The notes beneath the pieces were generated by a model. That model did no database searches, was not told where the DNA came from, and worked only from the letters and a program-made list of their open reading frames with translations. Positions 34,939-42,841 of a stretch of 64,000 bases of DNA are shown in pieces; position 1 is the first letter of the stretch, and the number at the start of each line of letters is the position of its first letter. A program made the translations under genes and the position numbers. The stretch comes from Fibrobacter succinogenes (GTDB lineage: Bacteria > Fibrobacterota > Fibrobacteria > Fibrobacterales > Fibrobacteraceae): assembly GCA_902756345.1 (NCBI GenBank), contig CACVQR010000003.1:1-64000 (forward strand), written 5' to 3'.

Positions 34939-34954
34939 AAAAATCCTTTAAACC

Positions 34955-35043
34955 AATTACCTACAACCAACTTCCTACAGTCTTCCGTCAACCGTCTACT
35001 GTCTACTTCCTACTTCCTACTTCCTACTTCCTACTTCCTACTA
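34955..35043. repeat. Type C CTACTTC repeat array
   Basis: At least five exact TACTTCC units end the array, after degenerate CTACAGTCTTCCGTC-type units. The last unit supplies the stop codon of cdaA on the opposite strand. A related array lies at 50097-50345. Confidence 0.75.
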
Positions 35044-35880
35044 CCCTGCCTTTTCTTCTGCAATTTCGGCCTTAGCCGACTCACGCACGTCGTTAAAGAG
35101 TTCGCCCCAGTGGCGGATAATTTCTTGCTTGAGTTCAGCAACGCTGATGTTTCGGCGCAGCGTGTTACGGTAGGCGATAGAGATATAGCCCGTTTCTTCG
35201 GACACCACGATCACGAGGGCGTCGCATTCGGCAGCCAATGCCTTGGCGGCGCGGTGACGCATGCCGTAACCCGCTTCTTTTTCGGCGTTACCCGTGGGCA
35301 TGGGCAAAATACAGCCGGCGGCAATAATGCGCTTGGTGTTCATGATGACTGCACCATCGTGCAAAGCGGAATTCGGGAAGAAGAGGGCGCGCAAAAGTCT
35401 AGAACTGATTCGGGCGTCCAAGATTTCACCGGTGTCGGCGTAGTTACGCAGGCCCACGCGCTTTTCAAGCACAATCAGGGCTCCCGTGTGCGTTTTTGCC
35501 AAGTCCTGGCAGGCGCTAGCGATTGTCTTGGTGATTTCGTCGAGACCGCTGGAATGGAAAAATAGGTTGTGAAAGTCGAGCTTACTGGCGGCCTGACCGA
35601 TACGGGTGAGGGCGCTTCGAATTTCGGGCTGGAAAAGAATCACAAGCGCGATAATACCGAGGGTTGCAAGGTTACTGATAAGCCATACGACGGTATGGAG
35701 TTCCCACCATTGCGCAATAATCCAGGCAAGAATCAGCAACAGGCCGCCGAAAATCATCTGGGCAGCGCGGGTGCCGCGGAACAGCAAGAAGATGTAGTAA
35801 ATGATAATCGAAATCAGGAGCACGTCCAGAATATCTGCCGGACGCACATCGATAATCCCGAATAGCTTAAACAGAATCAT
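35041..35880 (-). CDS. cdaA: Membrane diadenylate cyclase CdaA
   Basis: 279 aa. Three N-terminal membrane helices (about 13-80), then the DAC domain with the catalytic N-S-A-L-H-D-G-A and R-H-R-A-A motifs. It makes cyclic di-AMP from ATP, a messenger for potassium, osmotic and cell-wall control. It overlaps folP by 4 nt (ATGA). No CdaR or GlmM partner is adjacent. The coupling of cdaA to folP in one operon is seen in FCB-group bacteria. Confidence 0.94.
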   Translation of the reverse strand: MILFKLFGIIDVRPADILDVLLISIIIYYIFLLFRGTRAAQMIFGGLLLILAWIIAQWWELHTVVWLISNLATLGIIALVILFQPEIRSALTRIGQAASKLDFHNLFFHSSGLDEITKTIASACQDLAKTHTGALIVLEKRVGLRNYADTGEILDARISSRLLRALFFPNSALHDGAVIMNTKRIIAAGCILPMPTGNAEKEAGYGMRHRAAKALAAECDALVIVVSEETGYISIAYRNTLRRNISVAELKQEIIRHWGELFNDVRESAKAEIAEEKAG

Positions 35881-36749
35881 GTTCTCAGAGCCTCCAAATA
35901 AAGCAGAGATTCCTTGGCCTCTTTCACGTCATGCACGCGAATGCAGCTGGCGCCACCGAGTACGGCAACGATTCCCGCCGTAACGGTCGGAATCAGGCGG
36001 TCGCTATTTTCGAGGCCGGGCATTTTACCAATATAGGACTTGCGCGAGGTCCCGATGAGAACGGGGTAGCCGTCTTTCAAGAATTCTTCGGTGGATTTCA
36101 TCAAATCGATGTTGTCCTGCGCGGTTTTCCCGAATCCAATGCCCGGGTCGATGCAAATTTTTTCGCGCTCGACGCCTAGGTCCAAAAGCTTTTTCACCTG
36201 CGACAAGAGTTCTTCGCGGACTTCCTGTACCACGTTCGTGTACGGTTTGAAGTCCTGCTGCATGGTGCCGAAGTTTCCGCGGATGTGGTTGAGTACCACG
36301 GCGGCCTTGGTGTCAGCGACGGTCTGGAGCATGTTCGGGTCCATGGCGCAGGCGCTGATGTCGTTGATGATGTGCGCGCCGAGCTTCATAGTCTCTGCTG
36401 CAACCTTCGCTTTGACCGTATCGACCGAGATGTAGAATTCGCGTTCCTTGGCGAGTTTGGCGAGGCGTTCCACCACGGGGCACACGCGGTCCAGTTCCTC
36501 TTGCAGGCTGACTGGTGCGCTTCCCGGGCGGCTGCTTTCGCCACCGATGTCCAAGATTTCAGCGCCTTGCTCCAGGAGCATCAGGGCGTGTTCGTAAGCG
36601 GCGTCGGGCTTGTTGTGCTTGCCGCCGTCAAAAAAGCTGTCCGGAGTCACATTCACAATACCCATGATCAGCGGGGGCTTGCAAGGCAGAACCTTGTTCC
36701 CGATTTTCCAGGGGAGTGCGCGACTATGATCCAGAACTTCTTTGAACAT
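35877..36749 (-). CDS. folP: Dihydropteroate synthase
   Basis: 290 aa. Joins p-aminobenzoate to the pterin pyrophosphate in folate synthesis; target of sulfonamides. Family marks: MGIVNVTPDSFFDGG, GGESSRPGSAPV, CIDPGIGFGKT, GTSRKSYIG. Its start shares one base with the ftsH stop codon (TAATG), and it overlaps cdaA, so the three are translated as a block. Confidence 0.95.
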   Translation of the reverse strand: MFKEVLDHSRALPWKIGNKVLPCKPPLIMGIVNVTPDSFFDGGKHNKPDAAYEHALMLLEQGAEILDIGGESSRPGSAPVSLQEELDRVCPVVERLAKLAKEREFYISVDTVKAKVAAETMKLGAHIINDISACAMDPNMLQTVADTKAAVVLNHIRGNFGTMQQDFKPYTNVVQEVREELLSQVKKLLDLGVEREKICIDPGIGFGKTAQDNIDLMKSTEEFLKDGYPVLIGTSRKSYIGKMPGLENSDRLIPTVTAGIVAVLGGASCIRVHDVKEAKESLLYLEALRT

Positions 36750-38890
36750 TATGAGTTTTCCTGTTTTGCTTCTTCAGAAGATTTCAGCGTTTCGGTATGG
36801 GCGTCATCGCTTGCCGGAGTCGTTCCGGCGGCGGGCGCGGGCTTGATTTCGGCTACGGGTGCATCAGTGACCGGTGCTACCGGCGGCTGTTTGCCCGGGT
36901 CAGGAGGCGGCGTATTTTCGCGCTTCTTCTTTTCTTCCATTTCTTCGAGCGCCTTGTACTGGCGACTCTTCTTGGTGCCGGTCAGTTTCTCTCCAGCCAT
37001 TACGCGGTCAATTTCTTCGCGGTCGAGCACTTCGAATTCAAACAGCGCTTCGGCGAGGTCGATGAGTTTGTCCTTGTTCTCTTCGATGAGTTTCTTGGCG
37101 GCCTGGTTCAGACGCTTGATGAGGTTGTTCACCGCATTGTCGATCTTTTCGGCCATCATTTCGGACATTTCCTTCGGCTTGCTAATTTCGCGGCCGAGGA
37201 ACACTTCGCCGTCGGTGCGGCTGTAGCAGACCGGTCCGATTTCGTCGTCGAAACCCCATTCGGTCACCATCTTGCGGGCAAGTTCGGTAGCGCGCTGAAT
37301 GTCGTTGCTGGCTCCCGTGCTCTGGTGGTTGAAGAAGATGAGCTCGGCGAGTCGGCCCGACATCATGATCATAATGCGTTCTTCGGCGTATTCGCGGCTG
37401 TAGCTCACCTGGTCGCGTTCGGGCAGACTCATTGTCACGCCGAGGGCGCGTCCGCGTGGAATGATCGTAATCTTGTGGAGCGGGTCAGAATGCTTGCACA
37501 AGAGCGTCATCAAAGCGTGGCCTGCTTCGTGGTAAGCGGTGTGGCGTTTTTCTTCGTCGGTCATTAAGAGCGTGCGGCGCTCGGCACCCATGCTGAGCTT
37601 GTCGCGGGCTTCTTCAAAGTCGAGCATCGTGACTTTCTTGTTGTTGAAGCGTGCGGCAAGGAGGGCTGCTTCGTTCACCAGGTTTTCGAGGTCTGCGCCT
37701 GCAAGACCAGGAGTTCCCTTTGCGACAGCCTTCACGTCCACGTCGTCGGCCAGCGGCACTTTGCGCTTTTTCAGGTGCACCTTCAAGATTTCTTCGCGGC
37801 CCTTCAGGTCGGGGAGTCCCACCACAATCTGGCGGTCAAAGCGACCCGGGCGCAGCAATGCCTTGTCGAGCACGTCGGGGCGGTTCGTTGCGGCTATCAA
37901 AATCACGCCTTCGTTGGCGGTAAAGCCGTCCATTTCCACAAGCAACTGGTTCAAGGTCTGTTCGCGTTCGTCATGACCGCCACCGAGACCAGCACCACGC
38001 TGGCGACCGACGGCGTCGATTTCGTCGATGAACAGAATGCACGGGGCGTTCTTCTTGCCGGTTTCAAAGAGGTCGCGCACGCGGCTTGCGCCCACGCCCA
38101 CGAACATTTCCACAAAGTCCGAACCGGACATGCTAAAGAACGGTACTCCTGCTTCGCCTGCAACTGCACGGGCCAAAAGCGTCTTACCGGTACCCGGAGG
38201 GCCAACCAGCAAAGCGCCCTTCGGAATGCGTCCGCCGAGGGCATCAAACTTTTTCGGGTCCTTCAGGAATTCCACGAGTTCCTGCAAGTCCTGCTTGGCT
38301 TCGTCGCAGCCGGCCACGTCGTTAAAGGTGGTCTTCTGCTTGCCGTTCAACTGTTTTGCCTGGCTCTTGCCAAAGCTAAACGGACCCTTGCCGCCGCCAC
38401 CCATCTGGCGGTTCATCATCAGGTAGAAGAATACAATCAGGAGAATCGCGGGCAGGAACGCGACAATCGTATCGAGCCAGGTGCTGGATTCGTGAATGAC
38501 CTTGACTTTGACGCCTTTGTACATTTCCCAGGCGGTAATTTGGTCGTTGCTGACTTCCAGCATGTGGCTGCGGAAAGATTTCGTATTGCCGTTGTCGGCC
38601 GATTTGGTGAAACGGGCGAGCGCGCTCTGTCTCTTTTTCGCTTCAGCCTTTTCTTCGGCACTCATTTCGCGTTTACCTTCGATAATCACGCCATCGGGGG
38701 TCTTTTGCAGGGTGAGTTCGGTAATCACCTTGGTGGAGTCACCCATCATGGCCAAAAATTCGGTGCGCGTAATGTCCGATTCGCCATCTTTCCCGGCGAG
38801 CGGGAACATGACGAACAACAAAAGAATCATCACCAGTAAAATGATAAAGTTCTTGCTACGGTAGGGGGGAGTAGGTTTTCCTTGACTCAT
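36749..38890 (-). CDS. ftsH: ATP-dependent membrane zinc protease FtsH
   Basis: 713 aa. N-terminal membrane helix (about 13-30), periplasmic domain, second helix (about 135-155), AAA+ domain with Walker A GPPGTGKT near 230 and the SRH arginines, and the M41 protease domain with the zinc motif HEAGH near 453. The C-terminal tail (about 640-713) is Lys/Glu then Pro/Ala-rich and longer than in E. coli. It degrades misassembled membrane proteins and regulators. It is downstream of tilS, the classical pairing. Confidence 0.97.
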   Translation of the reverse strand: MSQGKPTPPYRSKNFIILLVMILLLFVMFPLAGKDGESDITRTEFLAMMGDSTKVITELTLQKTPDGVIIEGKREMSAEEKAEAKKRQSALARFTKSADNGNTKSFRSHMLEVSNDQITAWEMYKGVKVKVIHESSTWLDTIVAFLPAILLIVFFYLMMNRQMGGGGKGPFSFGKSQAKQLNGKQKTTFNDVAGCDEAKQDLQELVEFLKDPKKFDALGGRIPKGALLVGPPGTGKTLLARAVAGEAGVPFFSMSGSDFVEMFVGVGASRVRDLFETGKKNAPCILFIDEIDAVGRQRGAGLGGGHDEREQTLNQLLVEMDGFTANEGVILIAATNRPDVLDKALLRPGRFDRQIVVGLPDLKGREEILKVHLKKRKVPLADDVDVKAVAKGTPGLAGADLENLVNEAALLAARFNNKKVTMLDFEEARDKLSMGAERRTLLMTDEEKRHTAYHEAGHALMTLLCKHSDPLHKITIIPRGRALGVTMSLPERDQVSYSREYAEERIMIMMSGRLAELIFFNHQSTGASNDIQRATELARKMVTEWGFDDEIGPVCYSRTDGEVFLGREISKPKEMSEMMAEKIDNAVNNLIKRLNQAAKKLIEENKDKLIDLAEALFEFEVLDREEIDRVMAGEKLTGTKKSRQYKALEEMEEKKKRENTPPPDPGKQPPVAPVTDAPVAEIKPAPAAGTTPASDDAHTETLKSSEEAKQENS

Positions 38891-38907
38891 AAAATCCTTT
38901 TATACGT

Positions 38908-40152
38908 TCACTTGCAAGATACAAATTTTAGGGCTGCCTCAACGCTTTCAAATTCGCAAATCAAGACGGTAGAGCCCTTTTTGACGATAGAACGCTTGCG
39001 GTAAGCGGCGCGTACGGGAATTTTAACATGGGCGGGCTCCGTTTGGCTGTAAAAGAAGCCAATCGGAAAGCGGAATCCCTGCTCAGAAAGCCATAAACGG
39101 AACATTTCGGAAAGGTCTGCGTCCGCGTGGGAGAGCAGAATCTTGCGGAGATCCTTCTTGTTCAAAGCGATGATGGTATGAGGTGTGAGGTCGGTCGCTT
39201 CGCTCCCTTTGAGGTGTGAGAATGGAGCCGTGTCACCCTGACCCTGAACTTGTTTCAGGGGAAGGGTCTCTTGAAACATCGCGTCGCATTCTTCAATTAC
39301 TTTCGCATACGCCTTGTCTGCCAACTGGGTAATTCTGCATAATTGCATCGAGGCGCCGGGGCATTCTTTTTCTAGCTGCGGAAGGAATTCGTGTCGCACC
39401 TTGTTCCGTGCAAATTTTACGTCAGTGTTGCTTTCGTCTTCGCACCAGGTGAGATTGTTTTCGCGAGCATACGCAAGAAGCTCCGCCCGAGTCGTGTTTA
39501 GCAAAGGACGGTAGATAAAATGTGTAATGTGTGGTGCGTAATGTGTAGTGATCTCTTTTTCATTCCACATTTCACACTCCACATCGAACAATTCTCTTGT
39601 TTCTTGGATTCCTCTGAGTCCCGCAAGGGTCGTGCCGCGGCGGAGTCGCATGTACATGGTTTCTGCTTGGTCGCCTGCATGATGCGCCGTGACGATAGCG
39701 ATAGAGGTATGTGGTATGGGGTCGGTCGCTTCGCTCCCTTTGAGGTATGGGGTGTGAGGTGTGGGGTGTGAGGTGTGTGGCGTGTCATCCTGGAGCCTCG
39801 CAGAGGCGATAGGATCCAAGGCAATCTCGACCAGTGCTTTGTACCTTGCATCACGTGCGTTTTCTTCGAGCGAACCTTCGGCACTTTTTAACGCTTCGCC
39901 ATCCAACTTTTTTAAGAAAAAAGGAACGTTATACTTGTGCGCGAAAGCCTCCACAAATGCAGCATCCCTGTCGGCAGTGCCGACCCGCAGCCCGTGATGC
40001 ACATGCGCGATGCCCAGCCATTCAATTCCAAGTGCATCGCGGTTCTCGATAAAATAATGAGCCAAGCAAATAGAATCCAAACCGCCCGAAACTGCAAGCA
40101 GCAGGCGCTTGAAACCATGACGGCGAATTCTATCTGCGATATCTAAAGACAA
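38908..40152 (-). CDS. tilS: tRNA(Ile) lysidine synthetase carrying in-frame repeat insertions
   Basis: 414 aa. Converts C34 of the AUA-reading tRNA-Ile to lysidine. The PP-loop AVSGGLDSICLAHYF opens the protein; later family segments are VTAHHAGDQAETMYMRLRRGT and RPLLNTTRAELLAYA. Three stretches of low-complexity, His/Thr/Pro-rich protein interrupt the fold and are encoded by dispersed repeats at 39168-39275, 39517-39590 and 39700-39820, all in frame. The start is TTG at 40152, with AGGGA about 10 nt upstream. The C-terminal domain is short. The gene is essential in most bacteria, so it is presumably functional despite the insertions. Confidence 0.88.
   Translation of the reverse strand: MSLDIADRIRRHGFKRLLLAVSGGLDSICLAHYFIENRDALGIEWLGIAHVHHGLRVGTADRDAAFVEAFAHKYNVPFFLKKLDGEALKSAEGSLEENARDARYKALVEIALDPIASARLQDDTPHTSHPTPHTPYLKGSEATDPIPHTSIAIVTAHHAGDQAETMYMRLRRGTTLAGLRGIQETRELFDVECEMWNEKEITTHYAPHITHFIYRPLLNTTRAELLAYARENNLTWCEDESNTDVKFARNKVRHEFLPQLEKECPGASMQLCRITQLADKAYAKVIEECDAMFQETLPLKQVQGQGDTAPFSHLKGSEATDLTPHTIIALNKKDLRKILLSHADADLSEMFRLWLSEQGFRFPIGFFYSQTEPAHVKIPVRAAYRKRSIVKKGSTVLICEFESVEAALKFVSCK
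39168..39275. repeat. Repeat insertion 1 in tilS
   Basis: It combines a GGTGTGAGGT-type unit, the segment TCGGTCGCTTCGCTCCCTTT, and CCCTGAACTTGTTTCAGGGG, a palindrome of a type found in many bacterial genomes. On the coding strand it gives LKQVQGQGDT and HLKGSEATDLTPHT. Confidence 0.75.
39517..39590. repeat. Repeat insertion 2 in tilS (type A inverted array)
   Basis: The left arm AATGTGTAATGTGTGGTG and the right arm CATTCCACATTTCACACTCC form the same structure as the intergenic type A arrays. The encoded peptide is about ECEMWNEKEITTHYAPHITH. Confidence 0.75.
39700..39820. repeat. Repeat insertion 3 in tilS
   Basis: It shares GGTCGGTCGCTTCGCTCCCT with insertion 1, then has five GTGTGAGGT-type units, then GTCATCCTG...GGATCC, the ends of another widespread short repeat. 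It encodes a second LKGSEATD followed by PIPHTS, and DTPHTSHPTPHTPY. Confidence 0.75.
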
Positions 40153-40227
40153 AAGAAAAATCCCTATACGCCGGAAAGATAATAACTTATGGCGCTAGGG
40201 ATTTTTTAACTTTTTAATTAATAGGCT

Positions 40228-41583
40228 TTATTCTGCACTTGGTACTGTAATGACTTCAAACTCATTATTGCACAGGTTATTCTGTTCACTCAAGATTGTT
40301 TCAAACGGTATGCCGGAGATGTTCTTTACAGCGCATCCTATAGCCAAGCTCAATTGTGTTACTTCTCTGTGATAGTAGTAGTAAGATCCAGCCGTGGCTT
40401 CACATTCTGCCTTGAATGAATTAACCACCTTTTCCACGATGTTGTTATCTACAATGGCAGATACCAAGTAGACTATTGCGGAATCTTGGACTTGAAGAAT
40501 CGTTGATTGAATGTAGTCAATGCCACCATGATTCGGGCTTGATATTTCAATAACACGCTTTAGTCCGAGCTCAGCTCGATATGCCTCGATGTTGCAACGT
40601 TTTGAACTCGATCCAGTAAAAAATTCTTCTTTTTCTGTCGTGAAATTGTATTCGGCATCGAAATTGTAGAAGTGGGTCACCTCTTCCATGGGGTCAAAAT
40701 TCGATATTTTTTGAGGGAATGCGCTAGCAAGGCTGTCTAGGAGCTTGCGCTCGCTTTCAGAAACAGTCAAGGTTTCAATATGGGGTTTTAAGATAAAGGA
40801 ACGACTAGAGTTGGTGTCGACTCCATTGGAAGTGCTAGAAGGTAATTCATTCTGTCCCGGTTTTACATCGTCATTCAAAGCAATTGTTCCGCAAATAACA
40901 TCGGATTCCATTGTTAAATTGTTGATGTTTGTTTCAAAGTCAACTATGGAATCATTGACGTTTGTAACATAGCAGAGAGCCTTTAATGTCCCGCGCTCGT
41001 TGCAGGCTGCATCTGAGGCGACTGATATTACACCTGATGGACATGAATTCTTGAAAGCTTCAAAAATAATATTACAATCGCTGCCGAAATTCTGCAGGAA
41101 AATGTTTTTTTCTATAGACTTGTTTTCACCAATACTGAATCTTGTCATATAAGATTTGTTGCCTATAGAGCATGTTGCTTCGGCCCCGTTTTCTTCTCCG
41201 TAGACAGAAATTCCACCTTGTGGGAGAGATATTTGCTTTGTTGGCTTGGAAGAAAAGATTATCGAATGTTCAATTTCGGTCGCGTTACTGATTAGCATCG
41301 TTTCCGATGAACTACTGTTTTGATTTGCCGCACTGCTTGAATTGACTTTGGTGTCCGCTGTGCTAGAGCTTGATTGTTCCGCAATTGTCGAACCGCCGTT
41401 CTGCTCCACAGAGTTGCTTGAACTGCTGAAGTTTTCTGGCAAATTTGATAATTCCTCGTTTGCCGAATTATTGTTTTGGGCCGTGCTGTTTGGCTCAATA
41501 GCTGCTCCGGTTACCTTGTCATCGGAGCATGCGGCGAACATGAGCAGGCTTGCTGCCATTGATAATTTGAGTATGCGAGTCAT
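40228..41583 (-). CDS. Ser/Asn-rich lipoprotein paired with a TIGR02147 regulator
   Basis: 451 aa. Signal peptide with lipobox F-A-A-C, then a Ser/Asn/Gln/Glu-rich tether of about 80 residues (SSSSNSVEQNGG, SSAANQNSSSS). The rest (about 105-451) has regularly spaced Cys residues and is probably extracellular, but I do not recognise a domain. It starts 8 nt after the regulator gene, so the two are co-transcribed. Such regulator-lipoprotein pairs recur in Fibrobacter genomes; the function is unknown. Confidence 0.78.
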   Translation of the reverse strand: MTRILKLSMAASLLMFAACSDDKVTGAAIEPNSTAQNNNSANEELSNLPENFSSSSNSVEQNGGSTIAEQSSSSTADTKVNSSSAANQNSSSSETMLISNATEIEHSIIFSSKPTKQISLPQGGISVYGEENGAEATCSIGNKSYMTRFSIGENKSIEKNIFLQNFGSDCNIIFEAFKNSCPSGVISVASDAACNERGTLKALCYVTNVNDSIVDFETNINNLTMESDVICGTIALNDDVKPGQNELPSSTSNGVDTNSSRSFILKPHIETLTVSESERKLLDSLASAFPQKISNFDPMEEVTHFYNFDAEYNFTTEKEEFFTGSSSKRCNIEAYRAELGLKRVIEISSPNHGGIDYIQSTILQVQDSAIVYLVSAIVDNNIVEKVVNSFKAECEATAGSYYYYHREVTQLSLAIGCAVKNISGIPFETILSEQNNLCNNEFEVITVPSAE

Positions 41584-41591
41584 ATTTTCAC

Positions 41592-42407
41592 CTAGACCTT
41601 TTTGGTTAAAGGGAACAACTGAAGATTCAGTCGGTAAACTTGATTGATGCTTTCGTATTCGGCAGCTATACTCGCTGCTTTTCGGACGAATGAATCAAAC
41701 TCTTGGGAGATTCGGGCGTATGCTTCTTCGCAAAGACCCAATGTTGCCCCGGTAAAGTTTCGTTCTTCTACCGAATATTTCTCGATTGCCTTTTCTGCAA
41801 GTACTGCCATTTCTTTATGCATGGTACGGATGGCTATAGGAATGGATTCCTTGGATCCGATGACGGTCTTTTCTGTCTGTACGAACGTGTCTTCGGATTC
41901 GCGCTTAAGAAAGCCAGTCTTTGTCAAGAAGGCAAGAGCCTCGCGAACTTCTTCCGCTGTGATTGCTTGGTTACACGCTTTCGCCATTTCAAGAGGCTTT
42001 GCTCCAGGCATCATCGGTGCGAGCTCGCGGATAGTTGGATTCTTCCATGAGTCGTAGAAACGAAAGGCGTCTGCGTCGACGGAACGCACTTTATGTTCGC
42101 ATGCGATTCGCTGCATTTCTAGAAGAGCTTTCTTCTTTAAAGCATCCTTCGTTGCGTTCCCGAACTTTACCATCTCTTTGAAGTAAGAAATTTCGTAACC
42201 TGCAAGATCCATAGCGAGTGCGGCCTGTTCCATTTTGACTAAGCTTAAACTGCTTTTGTTTTCGCAAACGAGCTTTAAGTAGTTGGGGGATTTGAATCCC
42301 GCTCGCTTTGCGAATTCTCGCCACGAAAAGGCTCCGGTTCTTTTACGTTCTTCGTAAAAGTCTTGCATGTAATTCCGGTAATCCTTGTATTCTAAAATCG
42401 ACTTCAT
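41592..42407 (-). CDS. TIGR02147-family putative transcriptional regulator
   Basis: 271 aa. Starts ILEYKDYRNYMQDFYEERKR and continues with SWREFAKRAGFKSPNYLKLV, a helix-turn-helix-like segment, as in the TIGR02147 family, which was defined from Fibrobacter succinogenes paralogues. The middle and C-terminal parts (about 90-271) are helical. DNA binding is likely but unproven. The gene is divergent from the ArfA-like gene, and a 12-bp inverted repeat lies between them. Confidence 0.85.
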   Translation of the reverse strand: MKSILEYKDYRNYMQDFYEERKRTGAFSWREFAKRAGFKSPNYLKLVCENKSSLSLVKMEQAALAMDLAGYEISYFKEMVKFGNATKDALKKKALLEMQRIACEHKVRSVDADAFRFYDSWKNPTIRELAPMMPGAKPLEMAKACNQAITAEEVREALAFLTKTGFLKRESEDTFVQTEKTVIGSKESIPIAIRTMHKEMAVLAEKAIEKYSVEERNFTGATLGLCEEAYARISQEFDSFVRKAASIAAEYESINQVYRLNLQLFPLTKKV

Positions 42408-42470
42408 GCTTCTTTTTCCAGTGTTATTTGCGCGGATGGATATAAAGCTTTTTTAAAAAGATAATATCTG

Positions 42471-42562
42471 AATGATACAAAATCAAGTAATTTTTGTTGA
42501 TTTAAGTAATTTTGTTATAAATTTACAAAAATCAAATTCTAAATAATACGTTTTGTATCATT
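42471..42562. promoter_or_regulatory. Paired operator-like inverted repeat between divergent genes
   Basis: AATGATACAAAA (42471-42482) and TTTTGTATCATT (42551-42562) are perfect complements whose starts lie 80 nt apart. Between them are two AAGTAATTTTTGTT-type direct repeats (42484 and 42505). The right copy overlaps the -33 element of the small plus-strand gene. Binding by the TIGR02147 regulator is inference. Confidence 0.5.
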
Positions 42563-42583
42563 TGGAGGAAAAAGCTATATTTG
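42552..42583 (+). promoter_or_regulatory. FCB-type promoter of the ArfA-like gene
   Basis: TTTG (42552-42555), a 20-nt spacer and TATATTTG (42576-42583) match the TTTG-N19-21-TAnnTTTG pattern known from Bacteroidetes. It also reads as TTGTAT-17-TATATT in sigma-70 terms. The start of transcription should fall near 42590. Confidence 0.7.
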
Positions 42584-42601
42584 CCCTTCAAGGAGGCCCC
42601 T

Positions 42602-42841
42602 ATGGCTAAACATAACAGTAAGGCGGCTGGCAAATTGGCCGAAACCGCCAAGGAGAGCGTGATGTTGCGCATGCTACGCATAGGCGGCTCCCAGAACGGA
42701 GCCACGTTACGGACAAGGGTTGTCCGCGACAAGACAAAGTACAATAGGAATATCAAACACAAGAAATCCCTCGCCGATGCGGGGGATTTCCCTTTTATAC
42801 AGGCAGTCGCAGGTTATTTGCCCGTTGCAATCTTGCCGTAA
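42602..42841 (+). CDS. arfA: Small basic protein, candidate ArfA-type ribosome rescue factor
   Basis: 79 codons. A strong AAGGAGG lies 5 nt before the ATG and a good promoter upstream, so the gene is real. The first 55 residues are basic; ATLRTRVV followed by a K/R-rich segment with K-Y-N-R-N-I-K-H-K resembles the E. coli ArfA core (PLFRQRV...SYMRKGKH). A perfect terminator hairpin starts at codon 54 with no stop codon before it. The remaining 24 codons encode a hydrophobic tail (DFPFIQAVAGYLPVAILP), as the E. coli ArfA tail that triggers degradation. The frame ends 27 nt inside the 3' end of the convergent phosphatase gene. By eye the similarity is weak, so the family call is tentative; that the gene is expressed is more certain. 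Confidence 0.6.
   Translation: MAKHNSKAAGKLAETAKESVMLRMLRIGGSQNGATLRTRVVRDKTKYNRNIKHKKSLADAGDFPFIQAVAGYLPVAILP
42763..42797 (+). terminator. Terminator hairpin inside the ArfA-like frame (also serves the minus strand)
   Basis: GAAATCCCTCGC-CGAT-GCGGGGGATTTC is a 12-bp stem with one G-T pair and a 4-nt loop, followed by CCTTTTAT. It lies within codons 54-66 of the small gene. On the minus strand it is 24 nt past the phosphatase stop codon and can end that transcript too, though with a poorer T tract. Confidence 0.8.

Noticed and set aside
34955-35043. Possible CRISPR-like array (TACTTCC repeats)
   Set aside because: Units are only 7 nt, with no spacers of constant length and no cas genes.
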